Assembly: GCA_963377175.1 (NCBI GenBank) | Contig: CAUJNA010003495.1 | Span: 343,490 to 407,489, forward strand | DNA from: Effrenium voratum | Lineage: Eukaryota; Sar; Dinophyceae; Suessiales; Symbiodiniaceae | Reading direction: 5' to 3' | DNA length: 64,000 nucleotides | In this document: positions 1 through 11,974 of the stretch, piece after piece | Numbering within the stretch: the first letter of the stretch is position 1 | How the letters are laid out: every line of letters begins with the position of its first letter | The notes under the pieces: generated by a model | Seen by the model: the letters and a program-made list of their open reading frames with translations, nothing else | What the model was told of the DNA's origin: nothing | The model's database searches: none | Made by a program: the position numbers and the translations under genes

Positions 1-451
1 GGCGTGGATACCGTGCTGAGCGGGTGCACGTGAGCAGGTGTTCTTACTAGGTAGTAGGCGTGGATGCAGTGCTGATCGGGTGCACGTGAGCGGGTGTTCT
101 TATTAGGTGGTAGGCGTGGATGCAGTGCTGAGCGGGTGCACGTGAGCGGGTGTTCTTTGTAGGTGTGGATACAGTGCTGAGCGGGTGCACGTGAGCGGGT
201 GTTCTTATTAGGTGGTAGGCGTGGATACCGTGCTGAGCGGGTGCACGTGAGCGGGTGTTCTTATTCGGTAGTAGGCGTGGATGCAGTGCTGAGCGGGTGT
301 TCTTAGTAGGTGGTGGGCGTGGATGCAGTGCTGAGCGGGTGCACGTGAGCGGGTGTTCTTATTAGGTGGTAGGTGTGGATACAGTGCTGAGCGGGTGCGC
401 GTGAGCGGGTGTTCTTATTAGGTGGTAGGCGTGGATACCGTGCTGAGCGGA
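1..451. repeat. 56-bp minisatellite array
   Basis: About eight head-to-tail copies of a 56-bp unit that begins GGCGTGGATGCAGTGCTGAG and ends in TTCTTATTAGGTGGTA. Copies near 160 and 290 are internally shortened and the last copy breaks off near 451. Substitutions between copies are few, so the array is young or kept homogeneous. It probably continues to the left of the window. No gene is seen in it. Confidence 0.95.
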
Positions 452-552
452 TGTCAGATCTGACACAGTTCACGTGAGCGTGCTTATCATGTGCCAGGCA
501 TGTGCGCCGTGCTGATGTGTAACTAACAGTATTTGCGTAAGTGACGCAACAA

Positions 553-673
553 AACACTGGTATTTGCGATGTTTTCCGCGCCCGAGATGAGAAATGCTGG
601 TATTTGCGATGTTTTCAGCGCGTGCTGCACGGGAGAAACGGGAAGCGCCAGAACGCCGCAAATACCAGTGTTT
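553..673. repeat. Direct and inverted repeats of a TATTTGCG motif
   Basis: AACACTGGTATTTGCG at 553-568 is matched exactly by its reverse complement at 658-673. A second direct copy of CTGGTATTTGCGATGTTTTC lies at 597-616, and a weaker one near 690. The stretch could fold into a hairpin with an arm of 16 bp or more. It may be the remains of a small inverted-repeat element. Confidence 0.75.
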
Positions 674-753
674 TTTGCGTGCGAAGCTGAAAACACTGCG
701 ATTTGCAGTATTTTGTGACGATGCAGAGCGCGGCGTTATCTCGCTTCGGGAGG

Positions 754-756
<3 letters not shown>

Positions 757-827
<71 letters not shown>

Positions 828-869
828 CCAACAACACAACAACAACAACAACAACAACAACAAGAACAC

Positions 870-908
<39 letters not shown>

Positions 909-1142
909 ACAACAACAACAACAACAACAACACAACAACAACAACCAACAACACAACAACAACAACAACAACAACAACCAACAACCAACAACACCAACAA
1001 CACCAACAACACCAACAACACCAACAACACCAACACCAACAACACCAACAACACCAACAACACCAACAACACCAACAACACCAACAACACCAACAACACC
1101 AACACCAACACCAACACCAACACCAACACCAACAGCAACAAG
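757..1142. repeat. (CAA)n / (CAACAC)n compound microsatellite
   Basis: Almost uninterrupted CAA repeats grade into CAACAGCAA and ACACCAACA variants. In different frames this reads as poly-Gln, poly-Asn or poly-Thr, or on the other strand as poly-Cys, poly-Val or poly-Leu. The open frames across it come from the repeat and are not genes. Confidence 0.97.
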
Positions 1143-1399
1143 TTGTGCTCTTATTGGCGCTCGGATCGCAGCGCAAAGCCCATACGATCCGTTTTCATGT
1201 CTTCTTTTGCCGATGCTGAACGCGTCTTTAGGGCGAAAGAAGGGCTTGGAAACGCAAGCGCACCCTGCCAAGACTTCAAGAGCAACAGACACCTATAGCC
1301 CTATAGTGTTTTCAAGCACCTGGACATGGTTTGCAACTTAACTTGCAAAGTCAGACAATTCGCCACTTCACCCCCCAAAAACGAGCAAGAACACCCTCT

Positions 1400-1565
1400 G
1401 CCCCCCCACGCTCTGCATCCATGCCACGACCCGTGGCTCCCGGTACGAGCTGATCGACTCGGACTCGTCCCCCGTGTCGGCGGCCGACATCGTCGGCATC
1501 GAAGGATCATCCGACTCGCTGAGGTGCGAGTTCTCCGGGGCCATCCATGAGGAACCAAAATCAAG
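1400..1565 (-). CDS. Putative acidic Ser-rich exon, unknown gene
   Basis: On the minus strand one frame is open and has a protein-like composition, rich in Ser, Glu and Asp (SHLSESDDPSMPT followed by DTGDESESISS). Its GC content is higher than that of the flanks, as in the better-supported exons of the window. No family is recognised and splice sites are not resolved. It could be an exon of a gene that also uses the exons at 2.7-6.4 kb, or chance. Confidence 0.3.
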
Positions 1566-1616
1566 GCTCCCAAACACTCTCTTTGCCACGTGCCTGACCT
1601 TCACATATCATGAAGG

Positions 1617-1680
1617 GTCTGTCCTTTGGGTGTGTCATTTGGGTCTGTCAGTTGGGTCTGTCAGTTGGGTCTGTCTCTTT
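1617..1680. repeat. 13-bp tandem repeat, five copies
   Basis: Five tandem copies of GGGTCTGTCAGTT, with variants ending CCTTT and CATTT. A poly-T run follows at about 1706-1718. Confidence 0.9.
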
Positions 1681-2564
1681 TTAGAGCACTCTTTTTTGGG
1701 GTGTTTTTTTTTTTTTTAAGGGAGCTGAGAATTAAAAGAAACACCCATTTTCTGGGGTGGTTTCAGACACACCCATTTAGGCTGCCAGCAGCTTTGACTT
1801 TTTGAGCAGCTTGGCATGAGCACATGGAGCATCCAAGCCGTGCATGCAATTCTCAGCTCACCGCGGGCAAACCCTTGCCATCTGCGGCGCCTTTGATATC
1901 CACCTGAGCAGGGCTTGACGCTCTTTCCCTGGAAAGGTTCTCGGTTTCTTGGTCTTTCTGCTTTGTTTGCAAAGGGGGAAAGGGTAACTGCAGGCTGCAC
2001 GCTTGTCGGCGCTGGAAGCTTTCCGTACTGACTGCTTGTGTTGAATAAGAGTGCTGTATTTGGACTAGGCCACCCCAAGTGTGTCGCCTGTGACCCCTTT
2101 TGCCCATCGCCTATGGTCTCATTCCCAACACTCGGTCACTGTCATTCCCTACCAATCGCAGCAAGAAAAAGACGAGCCCATTTCACCCAAACTTTCTGGT
2201 GCTCAGTAGGGAATGACCCACAGTGTTAGGAATCAACCCAGAAACACCCTTTTTTGGAAACCACGATCAATGGTTTACCGCTGTTCCAATTCTTCCTTGC
2301 CTATCAAACTCAGTGGCTGTGCGTCAAACATAGGTACCCTAAATGGCACCCTGGCAGATGGAAAATTGACTAAACCTGCGCTCCATATCCTGCTGGCTTC
2401 ATTTGACCCATACCCACTTGAGTCAACCACAAAAAACTCCAAACAGCTTCAAAAAGACAAGGCTTTGTAGGGTTCCGAACTCCAACAACTTCCAAACTCC
2501 AACAACTCAACCACAAAAAAATCCAAACAACTTAAGGTTTTCTAGGGTTCCTTCCAAAAAAAAA

Positions 2565-2985
2565 AAAGACATGTCTTGATATGTATTTATTATTTATTTA
2601 TTTATTTATTTATGTTTAAATATACTTTTTAAACCGTCATATGTTGCTTTCTTTGTTAAAACCGGGGATTCCCACTAAAGCGCCGCAACCTCACCGGGCT
2701 CCGGCCGGGCCGGGCCCCGCGCCGGCGCGCGCTGGAGCTCCGCCACGGGCCGCTGGGAGAGCCGCACCTCGCGTGAGGCGGAGCTATTGCCGGCAGATCC
2801 AAAGGAAGCTACGTCAAAAGGAAAAAACAACCTGTCTACACCTATACATATAGTAGATGTATATATATATATATATAAGATGTATATATATAATATACAT
2901 ACACACCATATATATGTATGTATGTACGTACGTACGGAGGGAGGGAGGGATGGATGGATGGATGGACGGATGGATGGATGTATGT
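2565..2985. repeat. Cluster of microsatellites (TTTA, TA, GTAC, GGGA, GGAT)
   Basis: TTTA repeats lie at about 2580-2612, TA repeats at 2855-2905, GTAC/GTAT at 2915-2935, then GGGA and GGAT/GGAC at 2937-2980. A GC-rich exon-like stretch (2675-2800) sits between them. Confidence 0.9.
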
Positions 2986-4506
2986 GGACACTCACACTCA
3001 TAGAAGTATATACTTGTGGATCTACAAGCATATGGTATATCTCCTTGATTGCTTCATGCTTTGTCGATGGTTGAATGAACGGACATGCTGTATCCCGGCT
3101 CTACTTTCGTGGATTGGACTCTGCGCGCCTACAGGCATGAAGTCAGTGCGAACATGTTCTTGACATAGGAAACCGAAAAGGACATGCCCTAAGAACAGAC
3201 AACCATGGCGCAGTTTTGAGGCGGACAACCACACCTTGTCCAATTTTCGCGAGGTCCGGCCAAAAAACGACTGGGGACTTTCCTGATTTGAAAGGCAAAC
3301 CAAAGGACACCAACACCTTCATTCATTATTTTTTTGGGGGTTATCCTATTGCAAAGCACACCCCCAAAGAAAAAACACTCCTTCCGACACTTTCTCTTGT
3401 GCCCGCGGCATTTTTCCGAAGATCCGACAAGGCGGGGGGCTCTGCGGAGCCGCGGCCTTCATCTTGGGGTCGAAGGCCACCTCGAACATCTCCTGAACCG
3501 ATGCCAGGCGCCAGGCGCCGGCTGAAGCCCAAGGGCGACGGCCGGAGAGGCGGCCCTTCTCTCTGCATCAACAGAAGCCCCCCCCTTCCGCAACTGGCAA
3601 GAGGATCTCGTTAAGCCCTGCCGTAACTGGCAATAGGAGCTCTTTCAAGGAGACTCTAGAAGTTCAAGTCGCCATGTTGATCAATCTTCCTGGGCCCATG
3701 CCAATCGGCAACTTGTGGTGTCTTTTTCTTTCCCCCTGATGGTTATCTCATCTTTCTACAGACCTTCTGATCCACCTCCACATGGTTTCATTTTGCAGCT
3801 GGGCTGCCCTCAGATCCCCCGCTAAAAGTGGCTAACTTTTAGTGGGTTAAATGGAAACCGCCACTAGAAAGATCTAAAAAGCTCAAAGGCCAAGGAACCG
3901 GATGGCTGGGAGCCAAGAAATGAACGGGTCTGCCACTCCGACTCCTGCGCTGGATCGATCTGCACCATCTGGGCGGGCACCATGGGGGTGAGCACCTCCA
4001 CCTCTTGCCGCTTTTTTTTTGGAGAAACCGTCCCCCTCTGTTGGGCTGGTTTCAGGGGAAACCAAACGCTAAACACCTCTTCTTTTTGGGGGGGTTCCCC
4101 AACAGCAAAAAACCCACGCGCCCAGAAGGTATGGGTGTCATGTCCAGTGAGTCCTTTCATGTCCGTGAGTGCTTGGGGCCTCTTCCGGGACCTGGGCATT
4201 CCAAGTGAGTCACAATCAAAACCTTTACAAAAATGGTAAAGAATTAGAAAGTCGGCCGCAACTATTTCCGGCTGGGTCTTTCCCTGACTAACCTTCATCT
4301 ACCCAGGTTTTGATTGTGGCTGAAGTGACGCCATCGGGCGCGCCTCGAAGCCAAGAAGGGCCCCCAAACCCCCCCGCCTCCGCCCACGTTTGGCATCCGA
4401 TCCGAACTCCGAACGCCGGGCCGGGAACTTTTCTGGCTCTGAGGCCCTGAACAGGGATCCGGATGCATTATACACCTGAGCATTGCCTTGTAAGTGGTGG
4501 TTTCCC

Positions 4507-4550
<44 letters not shown>

Positions 4551-6435
4551 CCGGTGGAAAAAGCAACATGAATCAAATGGTTGCAAAGTGTATCTTTTAA
4601 GGAGCCCTGCTGAAGGGGCCTTCATTTGCATGGGGTGCGTGGCCGAGTCGTTGAAGCGGAACTGCTGCCCCGTCTGCGAGACCTCGGCGAAGGCTGAAAC
4701 GGGTGCCTCGTCCTTTTGGTGAGGGAACCGTGTCTTTGGGTTGGAACAAAAACCCGAAGGACACTATCCACTCTTTTTGGGGGGGTACCCCCTTTCTTGA
4801 GACCCACCCAAGTATGGTTTGATCGAATGGCTTGCCACGCTTGGACCAAATGGAGCTCTGTGCAGAGCTCGTAATTCGCGGGGGGGGGGGGGATGATCGG
4901 AGCCCCAAGGATCGCATTCCCGGCTTGGGCTTGGCAAAACAGCGGTAACGCATGGCACTGTCCTCCTGCAGTGGAACAGCTGGGCAGCGCGCTGGTGCTT
5001 GCCGCTTCATGTCACCCCACCTCAGCTTCTGAAACGATGCAAAGGCCGCTTGAAACCGTTTCCACAGAACCAAAAAAACCAGCGCAAGACTTCGGGTCGT
5101 ATTGTTTCCTTCCGTGCGGCACTCACCAACCCTGCACCAACTTCCACGAAGCCCTCCTGCTACTCGCAGATGGGGACCCTTCCAAAGGCAACAGGTTGCC
5201 CTTGAACTTTACTTCAACCGGAGGTGCTTTTCCAGTTACGGATGCAACGCCGGCGCCGGCATCACGACTGGCCACAAAGGAGCAACACATCATTTGGGGA
5301 CATCGGAACGAGCTGCTCCTTTGCGGGTTCGCGCCATGAATTTGATCACTCAAAGTCACCCAGGAACCCGCTTGGGGCGCCGTTTGTCCCGCAAAAGCGG
5401 AGCGGAACGCACGCCCGAAACAGAGAGACTCCGGGGAAAACAGAACACGCCACCCCTCCCACCAGCTAAAACAAATGACCTGCATACCCACATATATGAA
5501 CTGGTGAACACACATTCTCCATTTAAGGGTTGGCGGACCTAAATCCGCGTAATCATGTCCATCCGAAGGGCCTTCAGATCAAAACCAGAGTTTCTACTTC
5601 TCAGGTGCCCCAAAAGACCTGGACATAGGCGATCACCTTTTAGGACCTGGACTTATGGGTCAAAATCGCTCCTCAAACATGGCACATGGCACCAACGTGA
5701 ATAAAAGCAAGGACCAAAATTTGCGTGACCCTAGCTCTTTCAAAAACTGAACCATACCCAAATGAGAAAACGCACGGCCAAAAGGTCGGTCGACTCGCTT
5801 TTGGGACCAGTGAGTCACAATCAAAACCTGGCATTAAAACGGTCTACCCAGAACCATGCTTCAAGAACTAACAAGGCGGATATCCGCACCCATGATGCAC
5901 CTTGACTAAGTTTGATATGGGAAATGGCTCATATCGCTCCCTCCGTATGCCCTCTTGTTCCTTTGTCCAATTTATGACATCAAAATGTTACAACACCGAC
6001 ACTCTGGGCCTTGAGGAGCGACACAGGTCCCTGGCCATGTAACATGTTTTCACCGACTCACAGGGAGCAGAATTCGAAATGTCTTCCTTGGGGGCGGTTT
6101 TACGCTTGAGCCACTTGCTCAAAACCTGGGTAGAAGGTTGGTAAGGGATTCTCCTAGCCATAGAAACGGGGGAATCCTCCCGTACTGGTTGCCCCTGTAT
6201 CCCTAGTTGGTTTCCCTGAATAAAAAACTCTTGTGGGTTTCATGGAACACCCCTTGACTCCCCAAAAAGTTAAAGGCTAGAGATCCAACCCAATAGCAAA
6301 GAACGCCCCCTTGTCAGACGGGATCCCGAGAAAGCCAAGACGCTTCAGCGACAGCAGCGCCCCCGGGGGCAGGCCTTCGCTGCCCAAGAGTACCACCTCG
6401 CGACGGTTCTCGGGTTCCCGGGGCAAGCGGATCCG
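2675..6435 (-). CDS. Unassigned multi-exon gene (candidate exons)
   Basis: Four GC-rich islands keep a protein-like frame on the minus strand within AT-richer intron-like DNA. From 5' to 3' they are: about 6320-6435 (contains RREVVLLGSEGLPPGALLSL); about 3926-4005 (contains EVEVLTPMVPAQMVQIDP); about 3430-3497 (EMFEVAFDPKMKAAAPQ, preceded by a TTCAG acceptor); and 2675-2800, which ends in a stop (contains REVRLSQRPVAEL). No domain is recognised and it is not proven that they form one transcript. Strand, exon size and composition agree with the neighbouring genes. Confidence 0.35.
4206..4330. repeat. Short dispersed element with inverted ends (GAGTCACAATCAAAACC family)
   Basis: The left end GAGTCACAATCAAAACCT is answered at the right end by AGGTTTTGATTGTGGCTG. 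The segment is about 120 bp long. Related copies lie at 5807 onwards (with a matching end in reverse near 6107-6150) and at 22206-22340. Size and inverted ends fit a non-autonomous MITE or introner-like element. Confidence 0.7.
4451..4572. repeat. Dispersed repeat with a 41-base poly-T insert
   Basis: The sequence from CAGGGATCC through TACACCTGAGCATTGCC to GGTGGAAAAAGC recurs in the same orientation at 44563-44632. The copy here carries a run of about 41 T at 4510-4550, which the other copy lacks. The poly-T gives a false poly-Lys/poly-Phe reading frame. Confidence 0.75.
5530..6300. other. No gene seen
   Basis: AT-richer DNA without a convincing exon. It contains the partial GAGTCACAATCAAAACC element at 5807 onwards and a related inverted end at 6107-6180. 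It is most likely intron or intergenic sequence. Confidence 0.5.
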
Positions 6436-6586
6436 GGCGGATCCGGGCGCTTCTGGGCGCTTCGTGGGATTTTTGGGCCTCCATTTGCTTCAGCCCGGAA
6501 AAAAAAGACCAGATTTCCAGTGATAGATTCCCTTTAAACACCAAAGGGGGGAAAATACAAACCGTCTTAAGCAAATCGACGTTGGG

Positions 6587-6787
6587 CTAGAGCTTGAGGC
6601 TGTGGGTCAGAGTTGTGTCCTTGACGTTGAATTCCTGACCGAGTCCAATGGCTTTCGAAACAACGGGTGAGCCAGACGGGTAGCAAGTTCCCGTCGAAGC
6701 ATTTCTCGAGGGCTTAGGCCCGAAACGAAGCGGAGCAAATGGGACCCTAGCCTTCAGTTGTACGAGGGATGTATCATAGGTGTGCAT
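6587..6787 (-). CDS. Possible small exon or ORF, unknown
   Basis: A minus-strand frame of 66 codons runs from an ATG at 6787 to a stop at 6587. A second minus frame over the same bases, with LSPREMLRRELATRL, is equally protein-like, so the true frame is uncertain. A TA repeat lies just outside at 6786-6804. No family is recognised. Confidence 0.2.
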   Translation of the reverse strand: MHTYDTSLVQLKARVPFAPLRFGPKPSRNASTGTCYPSGSPVVSKAIGLGQEFNVKDTTLTHSLKL

Positions 6788-7139
6788 ATATATATATATA
6801 TATGTAAATTCTGCTTTCCCCGTTCCACTGTGCGTGGCTTAGGGGAAGTACAAAGCATGTGAATGCTATCTTCGGATCAATCGATATGCATAATACACCA
6901 ACGACTTGTTTCTCCCCAAGCGGTAGCCTTTTCTTCCGGTCCTGCCGCATCCGGAGTTGAAACTAATCTGTATCTATATGGGTGTATCTTTTTGAGGGTA
7001 TTCTCTTTTGTAGTTTCAACGCACATCCACATTGAAAACCGGAGCCAATTTGGGTGTCCCCTAAAACAAGACTGACCCATCTGGGCTGTCCTCAGATCCC
7101 CTGCTAAAAGTTTGTAACCTTTTGTAAGATGCAAGCCAA

Positions 7140-8760
7140 CTAAGAACCAACTAAGATCCTAGGGAACCAACTAACAAAAACAAATAAACCACCAGGATAT
7201 GGACCGCAGGTTTTAGTCCATTTACCAGGGCAACCCATTTCGGGTGACCCTATTTTGCACACAGCCAAATAACAACCACGAAAAACCGACTAAGAACCCT
7301 AACCGACCAAACACCAAAGAGCAACCACTAAAAACCAAAAGCCAAAGAACCAACCTATGATACCACCAAAACTATATATATATACTAAAAACCCGGGTTT
7401 TCGCCAAGATGATTCTCCCGTCCCACGTCCTCGTTTCGGCGGTTTCGAATTGGCCTCCATTGCCGTCGCTCTTCGACGGCCGGCGCCTGCGAGCAGCAAG
7501 AGATCCAAGGAATGCGGGAAGACGTGGATCTGAATGTATGTGTATATAGATGTATACATAAAAAAATATATTTACACTTGTCTAGTTACTTATGTATCTA
7601 GTTTTATGTATCACATTCTTTTTGTAAACATATTAAATATATACATAGAGAGATGCATGTACAAGCGCAACGTGTCTCGCATATCTTTGGCGCATGTTAG
7701 AATACCATCTGGCCCCAATCCTGTCAACTGCGAACACCACAACCCGGCGCCTGGAGCTTGAGCGCAAACTCGCCGGCGAAGGTGCCAAAAACTTTTCGGG
7801 TCGCGAAGGTCTCTAAAAATCTGCTTCAGAGGACGCTCCCTTCGGGGTTCGGCCCAAAAGCTGCGAGATGGCGCCCATGAGCAAACTGCAAGTTGCACAT
7901 CATTCGCGTTCTTTGCGTGGCGGTTCGCCACGCCGGGGAAAAGCGCGGGCGTGAGCGACCACCATCCAAAGATGACGCCTTATAGGAATGGCTGGGTCTC
8001 TTCGGGTTCCTGCAAAGAATAACAACTCATCCAGGGCTCCCTCATGTTCAGACACACGGTGGCACATTCTTCGAATCCCAATTTTCGGGGCTGGACACTG
8101 AAATGCAATTGGTGTTTTACGCCCCGAATGCCAAGCCCCATGTGCTATGGACCTACCAAGGCGGGAAACCCGAAATGTGAGTTCGACATTTGGCATCAGA
8201 ACGAGTCGAACCCGTTTGGGGATTTGTCAAACCGACGTCTGAAAGCTGTTTGCAGGCGACCCTAGTCGTGACAAAGACAAACACATAGACACTCAGTTGG
8301 ACATCCCGCATGCAGTCGTGTTTGATCATTCACAAGGCTCTCAGAAAGGAACCATTTGCAAACCGAGCCAACTCTGGTCAGCAAGGTAGCAGCATCAAGA
8401 CAACACACATAGGTGTATACGGACAGTGTTCCACGTGATTCGGTTGATCAGAATGAAGGTGGTCTCAAAATCGCCACGTCATAAACTATAGCAGCAGGCA
8501 GCGGCAGCGGCAGCAGTAGCAAAGTCAACGGCGACCGTGATGATGCGACTGCAATAGCATCAGCAAGAGCAACAACTGCAGTAATGTGGATGAAAACAGC
8601 AATCAAAACAACAATTATAGCAATAAAAATAAACACAGTACTAGTGAGCACACCGATAGATAATAACCATGAAGACAATAATGATGACAATGATAATACA
8701 TCCATTAATGTCCATGTATTGACAATTGGCTCATCCAGAAAGGCAATGGCACGGGAGGCA
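7140..8760. other. No firm gene; intron-like DNA and low complexity
   Basis: 7198-7267 is a truncated copy of the GTGGCTCAAAA element family (shared core AGGTTTTAGTCCATTTACCA, then GGGCAACCCATTT). 7370-7385 and 7520-7660 are AT-rich with TA repeats. 8490-8710 is CAG/AAC/AAT-type low complexity. A weak minus-strand exon may lie at 7400-7500. Confidence 0.5.
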
Positions 8761-8764
8761 TTTC

Positions 8765-10254
8765 TCACAAGCAGTCAAGATAATTCTGAATCTGACTGCT
8801 GTCACCGCCATCCCTAGGATCGCCCCACGTGACCAGAGAGTTGTTGTCCAGGATTGCAGCAAACGCTGCCTCGGTCGCTTGGATCTGCTGGACCCGCACC
8901 AGCTGCTGTTGAACCTCTTTGCAGTCGCCGCCACCTCTCGTTCTGCCCCAGGCCACAACAGAGCCGTCTTCCAAGATGGCCGCAAAAGCGGCATTCGTCG
9001 CTTGAATCTGCTGCACACGCACCAGCTGGTCTTGCACCCGGCGGCTATCACCACCACATTCAGGAACGCCCCAAGTCACCACTGAGCCATCGTCCAAAAT
9101 GGCAGCAAAAGCACCCCAGGTGGTCTGGATCTGCTGGACGCGCACCAGCAGTTCTCGCACTTGGCTGCTGTCACCGCCATAGTCACCATCACCCCAAGTC
9201 ACCACAGAGCCGTCATCCAAAATGGCAGTAAATGCACCCCACGATGCTTGGATCTGCTGCACACGCACCAGCTGCTCTTGCACCCGGCGGCTATCACCAC
9301 CACATTCGGGAACGCCCCAAGTCACCACTGAGCCGTCGTCCAAAATGGCAGCAAAAGCACCCCACGATGATTGGATCTGCTGGACACGCACCAGCTGGTC
9401 TCGTACTTGGCTGCTGTCCCCGCCGTAATCACGATCGCCCCAAGTCACAACAGATCCGTCTTCCAGGATAGCAGCAAACGAAGCGTTAGTTGCTTGGATC
9501 TGCTGGACTCGCACTAGCTGGTGCTGAACCTGCCTGCTGTCACCGCCACGCTGTGGAAAGCCCCACGTCACCACAGAGCCATCGCCCAGGATAGCAGCAA
9601 AAGCATTGTCAGCTGCTTGAATCTGCCGGACCCCCACCAGCTGGTCTCGCACTTGGCTGCTGTCACCGCCATAGTCAGGATGGCCCCACGTCACCACAGA
9701 GCCGTCATCCAAGATTGCCGCGAAGGCTTCGCTGGTTCCTTGGATCCGCCGAAGCCGCGTCAGCTGATCTTGCACCTTGCTGCTGTCCCCGCCATAGCCC
9801 GGCCGGCCCCAAGTGAGCGCCGCGCCTCCCGCGACGTAAACCGCGAAGGCCCCCGCCGTGGACGCCAGCCGCGCCGGCTGCACCACCGCATCTACGCCAT
9901 CCCCGTCCGAAACTCCCAGCTCGCGCAAGGTGCACGGCAGCTCCAGCTGCTGGCCTTGGAACGCCAGCCGCACCTTGGCTGCTGACCCTGCAAACAGCTC
10001 TTGTTTTTCACTTTTTTGGGGTTTAGTACGGAAACCCCAACTTGATTACAACCAACAAGTCCTGCTTGAGTCCACTTCTTGATTTCCAGCAAATAGCTGA
10101 AGTCTAAAGATCCGTTGCCCAATAGCAGTCAAGGCACGCAGCGGCACCGGAAGCTCCGCTGCACCTCCAGCTTCAGCTCCAGCACGCTGGACTCGGCAGA
10201 CAGAATGCAGCGGCAGCTCTTGCCGCTGGGCAGGTGCACGTGCACGGCCAGCAT
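8765..10254 (-). CDS. RCC1-repeat protein with ubiquitin-like N-terminus
   Basis: Two exons. Exon 1 starts at the ATG at 10254 and encodes a beta-strand-rich stretch (HVHLPSGKSCRCILSAESSV, then LELKLEVQRSFRCR). Exon 2 (8765-9987) follows an acceptor TTTGCAG and continues with VRLAFQGQQLELPCTLREL, so that the two exons form a ubiquitin-like fold. Nine tandem RCC1-type repeats of 41 residues follow, with the signature AFAAILDDGSVVTWG then GGDSSQV and QLVRVQQIQA. The stop is at 8765. Genes of this architecture form a very large family in dinoflagellates and are usually annotated as UVR8- or HERC-like. RCC1 repeats fold as a beta-propeller that binds proteins or chromatin, but nothing here shows a partner. 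The intron (9988 to about 10140) holds a dispersed repeat shared with 14610-14710. The donor is probably GC (in CCGCTGCGTG), because no GT donor keeps the frame. Confidence 0.85.
10000..10135. repeat. Dispersed intronic repeat shared with 14610-14710
   Basis: The core TCTAAAGATCCGTTGCCCAA followed by TAGCAGTC is identical at 10103-10130 and 14691-14718. It is preceded in both places by a GGGGTTTAGTACGGAAACCCC-like palindromic segment (10017-10038 here, about 14634-14655 there). Weaker relatives are at 6285 and 18122. The element fills most of intron 1 of the RCC1-repeat gene. Confidence 0.7.
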
Positions 10255-10266
10255 GGCGACACCGGG

Positions 10267-10343
10267 GCATCCTAAGCCGCCCAAAGCTTTCCCCAAGTTT
10301 GGCATGGCGAAAAAAATCGAGGCATCCTAAGCCGCCCAAAGAA
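10267..10343. repeat. Short direct duplication upstream of the RCC1-repeat gene
   Basis: GCATCCTAAGCCGCCCAAAG occurs twice about 56 bp apart (10268-10287 and 10324-10343), just 5' of the RCC1-repeat gene start. This is a local tandem duplication. Confidence 0.8.
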
Positions 10344-11114
10344 CCCCCAAGCAGTTTGGGGCAAAAACAAAAAAAACAATTCGGGCAGGCCAAACGAGGC
10401 CGTCGTGGCTGAACCATCCCGTCTTGGTTATAGACCATTTATGGAAACATGATTGGGGCCGTTTTGGGACACCACACATTGACCGGGGTACATAACAACA
10501 GCCCTGGAAACAAGACAATGATCCCAACCCCTGAATGGAAACGGCTGCGTGAAGCTTCCCCAAAGGCAAACAAGACAAGCTGTGGGACACATCCTCATTT
10601 CAACTGCCAAAAAGCGGTTTGTCGTTTTTGTGGCTTCAAAAAACAGACAGCCACTGACATGAACAGAATCAACCGCACTAGGGTGCCGGGGGTTCAACTT
10701 TCGGTCGAACGCCTTCGACGGTCAAACGCCTTCTTTTCCACCGGCGGTCTTCGCCAGGGCATCCGGGGCAAGTAGATGGCTTAAACTGCCCCAGCAAAAA
10801 AGCACACAGCGGCTGTGTGTCTGTGGGTGCTTTTTTTTTTAGGGTCCCCCATTTCAGCTTGGCTTGAATGGGAAACCGAAAGGAAAGCCACAATTATTTT
10901 GGTCCCCAAGATTGACCAGGGATGTTGCCATCTACTTCCTTTGTTGCTTGTTCGGTGTCCAAGGCCCTGCAAGAGCGTTTGATGTCAGTCGCATTCTGGA
11001 GTCTTTCAAGAAATATCAGGTTCAACTAAACATGGAACAGCATCACGGTAAAAGCGTAGTTGGAGCATATGTTGTTGCATATCTTATTTGGTTTGCCGGA
11101 GTTGCTGATCTGTA

Positions 11115-11198
11115 CTACTAGGTCTCCCAGTAGTGCCCTTGTACCCTTTTTGGGGGGAGGGTTCCCCTACTAAAATAGACCAAAGAAAAAAGAATCCA
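11115..11198 (+). repeat. Short dispersed element, copy 1 of a pair
   Basis: CTAGGTCTCCCAGTAGTGCC through GGGAGGGTTCCCCTACTAAA is about 85 percent identical, by eye, to the reverse complement of 17283-17365. It is about 80 bp with partly inverted ends. The opposite orientation of the copies shows independent insertion. Confidence 0.7.
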
Positions 11199-11974
11199 CT
11201 CCAAATGCACATGCGCCAAAAAAAACACCATCATGTTGAGCCCAGACTAGTGAACCAACAGACGAGTGAACCACCCTTGATGTTCAGGACCGGGCCATTT
11301 TCCATTTCAGGGATCAACCAGAGGCCCGAGACCTGGACACCGGTGAAACCCGAAGGCCGGCGGAGACTCTCACCCCGAAAGCCTGCGGCTGGCCCCCCCA
11401 TCACATGTCTGGGTCGGCCGAACGCACGCGGCTGAAAAAGCCATGTGACCATACATCCAGGCAATACGCATGACCCATCTTGTATGACCATCATGTCAAC
11501 CTGGCTTGCAGAAAGATTATTTTTCCCCTTTGCGTGTTGATTTTGTTTCCTCCGAAGTGAACATCAGCCACAAGCAGAAAGGTCGCCGCAGAGCTGAGGC
11601 CTGGTGTCGGTTTCCAGCCTCTGGGCCCGGGCACTGCGGCACCGAGCGTGCCTGACATTAGGAGAAAAGCGCAAGGTGCGCATGGATCAAAGCCATCGGG
11701 TGGTCTGGAAGTGAATCCCCAATGAGGGGACACCTCCGGGTCCACTGAAGTGCTTCTCTTTTTTCATGTTTTTTTTTTTTTTTCGCCAAAAGGGAACACA
11801 TCCCCAAGTTTCAGATCAAGCAGGGGCAAAAGTAAAATCCGGGGCTCCCAGTACTCTCCTGGAAAACGATTCCTACAATGGGACGATGGGGTTGGCCAGG
11901 TGCTCCGGCTTCCTGCCGATGCGGGGGGTGGAGTAGGCGGCCAGCGTCTGCGCGCCCACCGCCTGGCAACGAAG

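Noticed and set aside
594..1298. ORFs with poly-Gln, poly-Asn, poly-Cys and poly-Val tracts
   Set aside because: All frames are kept open by the CAA microsatellite; the flanks show no protein-like continuity.
4483..4722. Plus-strand ORF with CMGCVAESLKRNCCPVC, resembling a zinc-binding exon
   Set aside because: The upstream half is poly-Phe from the poly-T run, no splice acceptor is convincing, and all supported host exons are on the minus strand. Left as unproven.
10864..11121. Plus-strand ORF ending in a hydrophobic segment (VVGAYVVAYLIWFAGVADLY)
   Set aside because: It is AT-richer than real exons here, on the opposite strand to neighbours and without homology; probably chance in an intron.
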